A stretch of DNA of 64,000 nt from Chrysogorgia sp. JL179-B06 (GCA_035772405.1 JAYKKM010000121.1:434001-498000), one strand, 5' to 3'. Positions 1 to 8,138 are shown, numbered from the stretch's first letter. A program made the numbers and translations. Notes: generated by a model not told the origin, from the letters alone.

Positions 1-2
1 TA

Positions 3-436
3 TGGCACGCCGGTTTGTTAAAAAAGTTGGAAGCTCTTGGAGTTAGAAATCCTCTATTAAATTGGATTGAAAGTTATTTGAAAGAAAGGATGCAACGGGT
101 TGTTCTTGAGGGACAATCATCGGACTGGAGGAAAGTTCATGCTGGGGTGCCTCAAGGATCGGTGCTAGGACCGCTTTTGTTTTTAATTTATATTAATGAT
201 ATTACCGATGACCTTGAATCACATCCTTTTATTTACGCCGATGATACTACCCTTTTTGAAGTTGTTAATGATCCAACTACGTCGGCTTGATCAAAAACTC
301 GAACTATGTTATTCTCGATTAAAAGACATAAAATTGACCATCCTTTGCTTTCGATGGGGGGATCTAACATCGAGGAGGTCGATGCCCATACCCATCTCGG
401 TCTTACTCTTCAAAGTAACATGTTATGGAATATGCA
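3..436 (+). pseudogene. Non-LTR retrotransposon reverse transcriptase fragment
   Basis: The first frame, open to 290, contains reverse transcriptase landmarks: the turn 'GVPQGSVLGPLLF', then 'INDI', then the catalytic 'YADDTTLF'. A shift to another frame continues with 'HLGLTLQSNMLW', which matches the usual 'YLGV' segment after the catalytic box in LINE-type enzymes. The piece starts outside the window and ends abruptly at 436, where the palindromic element begins. No continuation was found on the far side of that element. It is a dead fragment; the clade (CR1/Jockey-like) is not resolved. Confidence 0.8.
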
Positions 437-1170
437 AGTAGTAATAATATATATATTATTATTATCAATGTGTTAGAGACTGGACTGAGCTCTAAGCCAA
501 TCAGAATCCAGTATGATTTGAATTGACCAATCAGAGCACAGTCCAGTCCCATATTTCCAGGGGGGTGTCGTATTTTTAAGGTGTGGTCACCCTGTAAAGA
601 ACGACCAACCATCAAATCAGGGGGGATATGCACCTGGTCGTATACAAGAGGTTTTTTGTGAATTTTGTATATATTTATCTCATGAAACCTGGTGTTGTTG
701 TACGACCAGTTTTTGGTTTATCCTTGAGTTTGACAACCAGAGAGAGAGAGGAAGGTCAATCAAGGTGATCGTAGTCAATTTCATGAGATAGATATTTTAA
801 AATTCAAAAAAAAACTTTATAAACGACCATCATACCTCACCCAATGTGATTTATACGTGGCATCCAAAAAAACGTCCATATTATTTTTATTGGAAGAGTT
901 GTACGTTGAAATAAAAATAATCAAATTTGGGTTTATAGAATTAATTATAGAAATTTCCGCCATGGAGCTCTTACCTCGACGCCATCTTATGGCCGAATGA
1001 CTGATATTCTTTAGTTACGGTATTTTTAAAAAAAATGATAAAATTTGTAGAGGGTTCCAAAAATTATTTGGTGTTTTTCAAATAGATATATTTTTAAAAA
1101 AAATAAAATGTACTTTAACACACAATAAAACAACTTTTTTTGAAAAAACAAATCTTTTTATTGTTTTTAT
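437..1170. repeat. Left terminal region: AT-rich tip, CCAAT hairpin, ACGACCA repeats, no gene
   Basis: No credible gene is present. The tip is an AT palindrome (about 440-465). Then come GACTGGACTGAGCTCT (475-490) and its near inverse AGAGCACAGTCCAGTC (533-548), which can pair as a subterminal hairpin enclosing two copies of CCAATCAGA (497-505 and 527-535). ACGACCA occurs at 601-607, 702-708 and 823-829, with its inverse TGGTCGT at 635-641. The same layout is seen at the other end (27518-28248). A role as replication origin or integrase binding site is an inference. Confidence 0.55.
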
Positions 1171-1668
1171 TTAATCTAAATACATTTCTTTATTAATGGA
1201 ACTAAGTATGGAATCATCAGTTATCATAATTGTTGTTAGATATTTATTCTGACAAAGTATTCCTCCATCTACCACTTCTAAATATAATTTATACCCGGAT
1301 AGCTTACCCGAGGGAAAGTATATACAATGTCGTAAAATATATTTTTGATTTGGAAAATTCTGTCGAAGACTATTAATATCACAACGGGTATATACTTTTT
1401 TTTTAATGTTGTTTCTATTAAATACTTTTTCCTCCTTTACATCGTCAGTCCCCAAAAATGCTTTCAAACTATCATCACTATCAGAATCATCCTGAATAGG
1501 TTTAAAGTCTTCGAAATTAAACACTTTCGACGTATACATATCCGTATCCCGTACACGTACACCGTACGCGTATCCCTCTCCTTTATCGTTGTAATCCCAT
1601 ATGAGAGGGGAACCATTCAAGGGTTCTCCATAGGAAGCTTCATTCGTTATTTCTTCTTTCGTAGCCAT
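1171..1668 (-). CDS. Hypothetical 165-residue protein, C-terminal half of Cys-Pro family A
   Basis: This is the outermost arm gene. The N-terminal half is acidic and Ser/Asp-rich ('DDSDSDDSLKAFLG'), with no recognised domain. The C-terminal half (about residues 95-165) follows the pattern seen in four neighbouring genes: 'SLRQNFPNQKYILRHC', then a strand-rich segment 'YKLYLEVV', then a short end 'INKEMYLD'. It reads from an ATG at 1668 preceded by a TATA-like box near 1742. The right arm copy carries a frameshift. Function unknown; a virus-host accessory protein is possible because it sits at the end of the genome like other variable virus genes. Confidence 0.6.
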   Translation of the reverse strand: MATKEEITNEASYGEPLNGSPLIWDYNDKGEGYAYGVRVRDTDMYTSKVFNFEDFKPIQDDSDSDDSLKAFLGTDDVKEEKVFNRNNIKKKVYTRCDINSLRQNFPNQKYILRHCIYFPSGKLSGYKLYLEVVDGGILCQNKYLTTIMITDDSILSSINKEMYLD

Positions 1669-1838
1669 TTTTTCTTAAACTAAGTTTGTAGAGGGACAAT
1701 GTTTTACGTATAAATGAAAAAGAAAAGTTTCAGCTCATTTATATGAAAGTTTTTTGAGAAAAATTTTATTTCATTTCTACAAAACCTGGGGTATAAAAAA
1801 CGATATCATAAAAAAAATGGTCAGTTATTTTGTTGAAG

Positions 1839-2237
1839 ATGGGGTATATACCCTCGCGAAAGATTTGGTCATTTCAAATGCGTAATCAAGAAAATGCTGA
1901 AAAAATGATAGAGGCAGCGAAATTAATTCACACTCCACAGAATTGTCTTAAATTAAATGAAATATCGTTTTTTGAATGTAGTCGTGAAATTGTAAAAGAT
2001 AAAGAAATTGGATTTCTTCAAGGGGTTGTTTATCTCAAAGAAGCAAGAGGTGATATTTTTGATTGGCTTCCATATGGGGGAGAAATCCTTCGCTCTTATG
2101 CTGATGATTTCTACCATTTTAAAGGTAGACTATATGATCCGTCCACGTTATATCGATATGGAAAACGTCAGGGTAAAATGGGAAAATTATCGGATAGTGA
2201 AAGAATCTATAAATTAGCTTTTAGAAAAAACTTTTAG
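1839..2237 (+). CDS. Hypothetical protein with a weak HUH Rep-like motif order
   Basis: About 132 residues from the first in-frame ATG at 1839; the longer open frame begins at a TTG. No family is recognised with certainty. Three short stretches fall in the order and spacing of the endonuclease domain of circular ssDNA virus Rep proteins: 'WSFQ' near residues 10-13, 'GFLQGVVYL' near 58-66 (compare the usual 'HLQG'), and 'YRYGKR' near 105-110. The first histidine of motif 2 is Phe here, so activity is doubtful. There is no helicase domain. The right-arm copy differs at its C terminus. Treat the Rep idea as a hypothesis. Confidence 0.45.
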   Translation: MGYIPSRKIWSFQMRNQENAEKMIEAAKLIHTPQNCLKLNEISFFECSREIVKDKEIGFLQGVVYLKEARGDIFDWLPYGGEILRSYADDFYHFKGRLYDPSTLYRYGKRQGKMGKLSDSERIYKLAFRKNF

Positions 2238-2288
2238 AGTAAAGAAAGAAATTCATGTATAAAAAATAACATGTTTTATTAAATAAAT

Positions 2289-2645
2289 TTATACAAGAGA
2301 AAGAGTTATTATGTCTTTGTCAGTTTTTATAAACTTAATATTTTTATGTAAAAGATGAGGAATATCTTCCTCTGATAATATTTTTATTGTTTTTCCAGAT
2401 TCTCCATGATTGATAACTTTCAGGGTTACTTCATACGGGTGTTGTTTCACACAATTTTTTTTTATTACAGAACATTGTTTTGTTTCAATTATTGTAACAG
2501 GTTTGCAATCCTCTACAAAATATATATATTCAGGATATTCTTTAAGAAGAGATTCACATGATAAATAGCACTGAACAGTATCTTTGGATGTGTCAAAAAA
2601 AGTTATACTTTTCCTACATATACTAACATAACGTAATACCAACAT
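2289..2645 (-). CDS. Cys-Pro family A protein, 118 residues
   Basis: Its core 'LLKEYPEYIYFVEDCKP' (about residues 34-50) aligns with neighbours at 3769-4113 and 4193-4621. This is followed by 'YEVTLKVI' and a closing 'KNIKFI', the shared C-terminal pattern. It is open in both arms, which suggests it was under selection until recently. No signal peptide or membrane segment is visible. Function unknown. Confidence 0.6.
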   Translation of the reverse strand: MLVLRYVSICRKSITFFDTSKDTVQCYLSCESLLKEYPEYIYFVEDCKPVTIIETKQCSVIKKNCVKQHPYEVTLKVINHGESGKTIKILSEEDIPHLLHKNIKFIKTDKDIITLSLV

Positions 2646-2734
2646 TGTTTCAGTAATGATAAAGTTTTTTTAGTTTAAACATCTTATATGTGTCTCAGAA
2701 AAAGATATTAAAAAAAAATCAAAAAACAGAACAG

Positions 2735-2740
2735 TATAAA
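2735..2740 (+). promoter_or_regulatory. TATA box for the small basic gene at 2802
   Basis: GTATAAATAG lies about 65 bases before the ATG at 2802. Similar boxes precede several other arm genes at 35-65 bases. Confidence 0.35.
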
Positions 2741-2801
2741 TAGACGGTTTTTCTTTTTTTTATATTGCATTGCTTGTCGTACTTCAGTTAACATAAAAAA
2801 A

Positions 2802-2951
2802 ATGAAGTGTAGGAGTAGGAGATGTATAAAAAAAGCGAAAATAAAAAAACGAATACGAAAACGACGACGTTCTAAAAAAATTCAAAAAGGAGGATGGAAA
2901 AAAGATCATCCGAATTATAATCATAAGTTTTATGAATTTTGGAAATGGTAG
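2802..2951 (+). CDS. Small basic protein, 49 residues, KGG type
   Basis: The protein is dominated by Arg and Lys ('IRKRRRSKKIQKGGW') with two Cys near the start. The 'KIQKGG' element also ends the basic part of the proteins at 11730-11891 and 13079-13285. By analogy with adenovirus mu/pX and Polinton core proteins it may bind packaged DNA, but it lacks their hydrophobic tail, ending in 'YEFWKW'. Right-arm copy is broken. Confidence 0.5.
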   Translation: MKCRSRRCIKKAKIKKRIRKRRRSKKIQKGGWKKDHPNYNHKFYEFWKW

Positions 2952-2961
2952 ACAATGTATT

Positions 2962-3182
2962 TTAAAAAAACATTTTATTAATCCAAATAAGTTTTTTTCC
3001 ATCTTTGTATTCTATCATCACATTCACATAGGTCAACTATTCTACTATAGATAAGTCGTGAGTAATTCTGTTTACAAGGATAACAATAATGATGGTTTAC
3101 AAAACATTCTTTACATCCTGTAATGCATGAAAAAATGATAGAAGGAATTCACTTCACAACAACAGAAACTGCAATAGACCAT
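2962..3182 (-). pseudogene. Left-arm copy of the small Cys-rich zinc-type gene, frameshifted
   Basis: It matches the open right copy (25440-25658), but one additional G at about 3119 shifts the frame and creates an early stop. The end of the gene also differs. Confidence 0.6.
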
Positions 3183-3262
3183 CTTGACAATATTTTTTTT
3201 TGGACGTTTTGTGAAAATTTTATAGTTTGACAACTTACGTTTATAGATTTTTTGCAAAACTA

Positions 3263-3268
3263 TATAAA
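3263..3268 (+). promoter_or_regulatory. TATA box for the gene at 3307
   Basis: ACTATATAAACAG sits 39-44 bases before the ATG at 3307, a typical distance when the 5' leader is very short. Confidence 0.4.
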
Positions 3269-3306
3269 CAGGGTCTCAAATATATTTTTTCTATTATTTT
3301 TCAAAC

Positions 3307-3675
3307 ATGTGGTTGCGTTCAATGATTGATTTTGGAGAATGTGAATCTCATACTTATCTTACATTTTATTATCATGCTCAACCCATACAATTAGTAAATT
3401 ATGAACCTGTGATTCCCTCGTTGTTAAGATATGGATATTATTTATATCTGAAAGATTGGCAAGGACCTCGATATTTCAAATTGATGATAGTAGACGCGTT
3501 TGGAGCTCCGGAGGAAAATTTACAAACCCTCTTATTATCATTGAAGGGAAAATATATAAATATTAATAATGATAATGTAAAATTAGCAAAAACTCAAACA
3601 CCTATATTAAACATTAAACCCTACAATTTCATTAACCATAGGGGTAGAGGGAAACAAATATATTTATCTTTGTAA
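3307..3675 (+). CDS. Hypothetical 122-residue protein
   Basis: Open in both arms from the same ATG. It has many aromatic residues ('YGYYLYLKDW') and a strand-like segment 'RYFKLMIVDAF', then 'GKYININND'. It lacks the Cys-Pro core of family A, so any link to that family is weak. No function assigned. Confidence 0.55.
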   Translation: MWLRSMIDFGECESHTYLTFYYHAQPIQLVNYEPVIPSLLRYGYYLYLKDWQGPRYFKLMIVDAFGAPEENLQTLLLSLKGKYININNDNVKLAKTQTPILNIKPYNFINHRGRGKQIYLSL

Positions 3676-3768
3676 TGTTTTTAAAATAAAAAACCTTGAA
3701 AGTTAGAAACAGAATATCGAGTTATTTATTTTTGTGTAAAAATTTTATTACAAGAAAAATAAATATGT

Positions 3769-4113
3769 TTACAAATTAATTTGTTGTGGAATTATTGAGT
3801 TACCATTTATTAGTTTAATTGTTTTATACACGAGATGATCACTTTTAGTTTCAAGAATTGTTTTTAGGGTTATTCCCTTCTCTTCAAGTAATCCCTGTTT
3901 AATAATTTTCAGAGTTAGTTCGTAGACTTGAGGTGGAGAACAAAATGGGGGATTACATTCTTTACATAGTATAGCAGGTTTACAATCCTCTACCAAATAT
4001 GTATAGTTAGGAAAATGTTTTTGAAGAAAATGACATGAATAATAACGAGGAGTATTGTCATATGCTACACCCCTATAATTGACACAGGTCACGAGATCTT
4101 GTTCTTGATTCAT
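3769..4113 (-). CDS. Cys-Pro family A protein, 114 residues
   Basis: It contains 'FLQKHFPNYTYLVEDCKP' (about residues 29-46) followed by 'ILCKECNPPFC', a possible metal-binding Cys cluster, then 'YELTLKII' and 'YKTIKLI'. It lies next to the 142-residue relative at 4193-4621 in the same direction, as expected for tandem duplication. The right copy is frameshifted. Confidence 0.6.
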   Translation of the reverse strand: MNQEQDLVTCVNYRGVAYDNTPRYYSCHFLQKHFPNYTYLVEDCKPAILCKECNPPFCSPPQVYELTLKIIKQGLLEEKGITLKTILETKSDHLVYKTIKLINGNSIIPQQINL

Positions 4114-4147
4114 CTTGTTATCAATATGATTAAATCAAATATGTAAT

Positions 4148-4155
4148 CTTATATA
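4148..4155 (-). promoter_or_regulatory. Minus-strand TATA-like box for the gene ending at 3769
   Basis: TATATAAG on the minus strand, about 37 bases before the ATG at 4113. Confidence 0.3.
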
Positions 4156-4192
4156 TAAATAAAAAACACGAATTTTTTTAAAAAAAAGTTTT

Positions 4193-4621
4193 TTATTGAG
4201 TATATGCTACAGCTTTCATGAAATTATTAGAATCTATTATTAGTTTAATTTCTTTTTGTAAAAGATCAGAAGCATCATAGTCAACAATTGTTGTTATGTT
4301 TTCACCCAGACATGAACAATTCCATTCATCATTTTCATATTCATGTTTCTTTTTAACTGCCAGAGCTAGGTAATATGTTTGAGGCGTTGAGGGTATATCT
4401 TCATAGGGTATATCTTCAATACATTCGCATAATACCGTAGGTTGACATTTCTTTACAACATAGGTAAAGTGGTGTAATTCTTTGGCTAGAAAACGACTTG
4501 GATAATAGTTACTTTCATCTTCAATGTTGTAGGGGTTAAAGTCATCAGCAATTATTCTTTGATAACTTCTACCGGTATGTTCATCACAATCACGATACTG
4601 TACATGCGAATTCGACATCAT
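4193..4621 (-). CDS. Cys-Pro family A protein, 142 residues
   Basis: The longest pure member of the family: 'FLAKELHHFTYVVKKCQP' (about residues 44-61) followed by 'LCECIEDI', then 'YYLALAVKKKHE' and the end 'QKEIKLI'. It is open in both arms. An acidic or polar N-terminal segment ('DEHTGRSYQR') is not found in other members. Function unknown. Confidence 0.6.
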   Translation of the reverse strand: MMSNSHVQYRDCDEHTGRSYQRIIADDFNPYNIEDESNYYPSRFLAKELHHFTYVVKKCQPTVLCECIEDIPYEDIPSTPQTYYLALAVKKKHEYENDEWNCSCLGENITTIVDYDASDLLQKEIKLIIDSNNFMKAVAYTQ

Positions 4622-4654
4622 TCACAAATAACGTTATAACATGGGGGTAACGCG

Positions 4655-4662
4655 TTTATATA
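4655..4662 (-). promoter_or_regulatory. Minus-strand TATA box for the gene ending at 4193
   Basis: TATATAAACGCG on the minus strand, about 35 bases before the ATG at 4621. The same box is kept in the right arm. Confidence 0.35.
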
Positions 4663-4746
4663 TAATTTTTTATAAAAAAAATATATAAGAAAAATCAAAA
4701 TTAAAAAAGACAGATATTCTAAAATAAAAAAGAAATTTTAGTAGGA

Positions 4747-4752
4747 TATAAA
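4747..4752 (+). promoter_or_regulatory. TATA box for the gene at 4788
   Basis: GATATAAATAA, 36-41 bases before the ATG at 4788. Confidence 0.3.
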
Positions 4753-4787
4753 TAAAAATGTAATAAAAGGGTTTTTACAAAAATATC

Positions 4788-4964
4788 ATGGAAACCGTGG
4801 ATGCACGATATAATAGATTATTCTATTCAAAATATCCTTGTGGACAATGTCTTAACGGAAATATGTGTGGGGAAGTGTGTGCGAATTATATACCGTGGAA
4901 AGATCCAAAAAAAAAACGTTGTTGTAGATTAAAGAGATGGTTGTTAAAGAAGATATGGTGTTAA
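4788..4964 (+). CDS. Small Cys-rich protein, 58 residues (family B)
   Basis: Begins 'METVDARYNRLFYSKYPC' and continues 'GQCLNGNMCGEVC', giving CxxC and further Cys, then a basic end 'KKKRCCRLKRWLLKKIWC'. The front half matches the gene at 5047-5262 ('RLYYNKHPCGRCINKHPC'). Open in both arms. It may be a metal-binding or disulfide-rich accessory protein; no family is recognised. Confidence 0.5.
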   Translation: METVDARYNRLFYSKYPCGQCLNGNMCGEVCANYIPWKDPKKKRCCRLKRWLLKKIWC

Positions 4965-5000
4965 AAGATTTAAAGAAAATCCCATAAAAAAAAGAAACAG

Positions 5001-5008
5001 TATAAATA
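5001..5008 (+). promoter_or_regulatory. TATA box for the gene at 5047
   Basis: AGTATAAATAAG, 39-46 bases before the ATG at 5047. Confidence 0.4.
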
Positions 5009-5046
5009 AGAGTTAAAAAAATAATTGTTTATATATTTGTTAGACA

Positions 5047-5262
5047 ATGGAACGTAAAGAAACAGCAGATGAACGATTTGAAAGATTATATTATAACAAA
5101 CATCCTTGTGGAAGATGTATTAACAAACACCCGTGTCCGATTCATCCAGATGAATTAAAACTTTCAAGACTAAACAGTTTTAAACGTTGGGTGTTAAACA
5201 AGTTAAATATACGGTGGAAATATACAGTGAATGTTTCTGTGGAAATAGGTTACGACGAATAG
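5047..5262 (+). CDS. Small Cys-rich protein, 71 residues (family B)
   Basis: Shares 'RLYYNKHPCGRC' with the upstream family B gene and has four Cys in CxxC and CPIH contexts, followed by a basic stretch. The tandem position and common pattern indicate duplication. Open in both arms. Confidence 0.5.
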   Translation: MERKETADERFERLYYNKHPCGRCINKHPCPIHPDELKLSRLNSFKRWVLNKLNIRWKYTVNVSVEIGYDE

Positions 5263-5293
5263 AAGAAAAGACGTTTTTTTAAAAAGATTTAAA

Positions 5294-5920
5294 ATGGCTG
5301 TACGAGAGCGTGATTTTGATGAAATTCTTTACCCCGACATTCAATATTTATTACATGCTGAATTGTTTGATAGAAAAAACACGAGATTCAACGTTTTATT
5401 TTTTGGAATGGAGAGAGCATCCCTATCAGTTTAGATGTGCTGATTATGATTATAAATATTTTAACATTTATGTGGAAGATAAAAATGAACAATCTATATT
5501 TCGGAAACGATATGGTGGAAAAAGATGTTATAGATTTTTAATAACCGGTTTTAGCTGGACTATGTCATTTTATGATCAGTTAGTGGGAAAACATGTAGTA
5601 TTTATTGATAGAGAACCGAGATTACCAACGTTAATTTCGACTCTTGATTGTTTTGAGATAAATAATATCCCATGTTATTCAAAAACGTTTTTGTATGGTA
5701 AATGTAGGGATTCAAGATTTAGATTAGTAAATTATCATTTTCGTGAAAATTTTGATGGTCAAGAGCTTTATTTAGTTCTTATTAAAGATGAAAATATATT
5801 ATCTGTACTTATATTGTAACATTAATAAATAAAATACATTTTGATAAATCTATGTTGCAACAACATGTATATTTAGATTGTTGTGGGGAATTATGTAATT
5901 TTAATGAATTAAATATTTGA
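5294..5920 (+). pseudogene. Left-arm copy of the 217-residue gene, broken
   Basis: Compared with the intact right copy, the frame is lost near 5370 and a piece is deleted near 5810, leaving an open part at 5310-5819. The downstream end can be followed to about 5920. Confidence 0.65.
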
Positions 5921-5961
5921 AATAAAACAGTTCAAAATAAATCGAGAAAAGCGTTTTTTAT

Positions 5962-6216
5962 TTAAAAAAAAGAATTTATATACACTTCTTGATCTATGAA
6001 ATTATGTATACCACAATCTCCTTCCACATGTGTTGTTATATATTGTTTATAATTAAGCTTTTTATTTTTTACATACTCCATAACTTCCAAATTTATATAT
6101 AATCGATTCATAGGAAAGCATGGGTTTAGGATTTGTTCACATTTACGTACAATAAATATTTGATTTCGACAATTTTCTTTAAGATAGTGAAGATCATACT
6201 GTTTTGGTTTTGACAT
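5962..6216 (-). CDS. Cys-Pro family A protein, shortest member (84 residues)
   Basis: The core 'YLKENCRNQIFIVRKCEQ' (about residues 11-28) aligns with the other family A proteins, and the segment 'LYINLEVMEY' and the end 'QEVYINSFF' complete the pattern. There is almost no N-terminal extension, so this is close to the minimal domain. Open in both arms. Confidence 0.6.
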   Translation of the reverse strand: MSKPKQYDLHYLKENCRNQIFIVRKCEQILNPCFPMNRLYINLEVMEYVKNKKLNYKQYITTHVEGDCGIHNFIDQEVYINSFF

Positions 6217-6317
6217 ATTGCTTGCATGAGATTCAACTGAAGAATGAACCCGAAAATAAAAGGGTTTTTATTTTATTTAGATTAATGTGTTTATTTAGCT
6301 TAATGAATTTGAAAAGC

Positions 6318-6325
6318 TATATAAA
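6318..6325 (+). promoter_or_regulatory. TATA box for the gene at 6356
   Basis: GCTATATAAAGAG, 31-38 bases before the ATG at 6356, the most canonical example in the arm. Confidence 0.45.
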
Positions 6326-6355
6326 GAGTAAGAGATTTTTCAAAATCACAGCAAT

Positions 6356-6937
6356 ATGATTGAAACAATTTTAAGAGTTGTTCTTTATTTTCAATATTTT
6401 AACCAAGGAGAAATTGGATATTTATTTTGGTTATGTGGATTATTTGATTATTATCGTGGGAAATATGTCACATGTCCCATGATGAAATGTAAAAACAACA
6501 TTCGCCCCCACGACGAAGTAAGTTATATAGTCAATATGAAAAAAATCAAAGGAACCCGTGGAATGGAATCCTATTTTATCCTAGAAGATCGTTTCTCTTA
6601 TATGATCCCGAATTTACAAGCAAGTCAAAGAAAATATTCCTTGAAGAGAACACTCTTTCAACGTACTTTACTAGTTGAATCATCAGACACGTTATGCTGT
6701 AGTTTTTTTTCATTTCCCGATTGTTTTAAAGAATTATTTATTGTATTACCCCTTGAAAACCACTCAGATTTATTTCAATGTTTAAGATCCAAAGATAAGT
6801 ACCATTATACATATTTTCTACAAAATCTAACTTTTGAAAGAAAATACATATCTTATACCCTGGGTTATGGAAAAGAAAGTTTAGTAAGCAAATTTAAGCA
6901 CATACAGCGCGAGAAAGGTGATTTTATATTTTTTTAA
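6356..6937 (+). CDS. Hypothetical 193-residue protein
   Basis: Open only in the left arm. Contains 'CPMMKCKNNI' near residue 41 and later 'SSDTLCCSFF'. Aromatic-rich with no recognised domain. The next gene begins within 10 bases, so the two may share a transcript. Length matches the following gene by chance or by ancient duplication; both carry a 'C..KC'-type segment, but the evidence is thin. Confidence 0.5.
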   Translation: MIETILRVVLYFQYFNQGEIGYLFWLCGLFDYYRGKYVTCPMMKCKNNIRPHDEVSYIVNMKKIKGTRGMESYFILEDRFSYMIPNLQASQRKYSLKRTLFQRTLLVESSDTLCCSFFSFPDCFKELFIVLPLENHSDLFQCLRSKDKYHYTYFLQNLTFERKYISYTLGYGKESLVSKFKHIQREKGDFIFF

Positions 6938-6945
6938 ATATTTAT

Positions 6946-7527
6946 TTGTTAATGGTAGCACCTAGTATTTTCAATTCTTATGTTTATTGTAGTTCAACTA
7001 AAAATATTATCATGATCACTTCATGTTTTATATTTTATTGTCGTGAACATAACCCTTTAGGAAGATTTCTGAAAAGACAAAAAAAAGGTCTTTCTGAAAA
7101 AAATATTAGATATGATTTTTGGAATTTTATATATTATATAAAAATGGGTAAAGTATCCTTTGATAAATGTCGGTATAAAAATTGTACGCGTCAAAGTTAT
7201 TTTTTTGAGTTTGATCCCCTGAAATTAAGTATTTTAAACAAACGTAATTATGATTTAAATGAAAACCCACTATTACATCCTGTCGATGTACAATTAAAAA
7301 ATTATGGGGGAATGGGAGAATTTAAGTATAATGAGAAAATATTTGCACATGTAATAATGATTGAAGATGAAGTAAAAGATTTATTTACTATGATAAGAAA
7401 ATATATACAAACAACATTGAATTATAATTTAATTTCAAAAAATCCTATATATGAAAACGAACTGACTGAATCGAATGTGAATTGGGATAGTTTTTATAAA
7501 AGTATTAGGGAACAAACGTGTATGTAA
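6946..7527 (+). CDS. Hypothetical 193-residue protein upstream of Fic
   Basis: The frame starts within 10 bases of the previous stop and overlaps the Fic frame start by 10 bases. The segment 'CRYKNCTRQSYFFEF' recalls 'CPMMKCKNN' in the previous protein. A start at the internal ATG (7012, 'MITSCFIFYC') is supported by the right copy, in which the upstream part is out of frame. No function assigned. Confidence 0.5.
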   Translation: MLMVAPSIFNSYVYCSSTKNIIMITSCFIFYCREHNPLGRFLKRQKKGLSEKNIRYDFWNFIYYIKMGKVSFDKCRYKNCTRQSYFFEFDPLKLSILNKRNYDLNENPLLHPVDVQLKNYGGMGEFKYNEKIFAHVIMIEDEVKDLFTMIRKYIQTTLNYNLISKNPIYENELTESNVNWDSFYKSIREQTCM

Positions 7528-8078
7528 AGAAAATGGAATTAAAAACTTGTATAAAATTTAAAGTGTTTGCGTATGATGTTGTACGAATGGAAGAAGACGA
7601 AGAAAATGAAAAAGAATTTTGGATGAGATGTGGGAGATTTTGTTTTGCCCTTCGAAAATTTTATATGGAAAAAAATGAAAAATGGAAAATAAGTGAATGT
7701 TGTAAAACTATTCATGAAATATCTATGGCCCATTTAACGAATGCTGGACATTACAGTCAAAACAAAAGATTTGTTGGATTTCATGAGGGGGTTGATCCCC
7801 TAGATATTCAACAATATATGGAACATTTAGATGAATTTTATGTAAAAAACTATCAAAGAAAAAATATATCAGTTTTGATTTATTATATTTTTGAAACCAT
7901 TCATCCTTTTTCCGATGGAAATGGAAGAATAGGGAAAGCACTTGTTGCATTTCTAGAAAATAAAATAGAATGTAAAATAAAAACAAAAAAACAACATAGA
8001 AAGTTATGTAAAATTTTAGGAGTTATGCAAAGAAAACAAAATAGTTTATTTGATATAAAACGTTGGTTATTAGTGTAA
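7518..8078 (+). CDS. Fic-domain protein (possible AMP-transferase), intact copy
   Basis: Residues 130-145 or so carry 'HPFSDGNGRIGK', the complete Fic active-site loop: catalytic His, acidic residue binding Mg, and the GNGR phosphate cradle. The upstream 'GHYSQNKRFVGFHEG' fits the beta-hairpin flap that docks target side chains. Known Fic enzymes transfer AMP or related groups to Ser/Thr/Tyr of host or partner proteins. The inhibitory helix motif (S/T)xxxE(G/N) is not visible. Start could be 7518 or the Met at 7533 ('MELKTC'). No membrane segment. In a viral element the natural guess is a host-directed effector; the target is unknown. Confidence 0.8.
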   Translation: MYVKKMELKTCIKFKVFAYDVVRMEEDEENEKEFWMRCGRFCFALRKFYMEKNEKWKISECCKTIHEISMAHLTNAGHYSQNKRFVGFHEGVDPLDIQQYMEHLDEFYVKNYQRKNISVLIYYIFETIHPFSDGNGRIGKALVAFLENKIECKIKTKKQHRKLCKILGVMQRKQNSLFDIKRWLLV

Positions 8079-8132
8079 TAAAAATTTTTTCATTTTGATG
8101 GATTACAATTTTTTTTTTAATTGTGCGGAGGG

Positions 8133-8138
8133 TATAAA
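8133..8138 (+). promoter_or_regulatory. TATA box for the gene at 8198
   Basis: GGGTATAAAATAAA, 60-65 bases before the ATG; it is kept in the right arm ('TTTATTTTATACCC'). Confidence 0.4.

Noticed and set aside
1345..1683. 112-codon plus-strand ORF
   Set aside because: It lies opposite the outermost arm gene, is hydrophobic from the AT-rich complement, and is not kept in full in the right arm.
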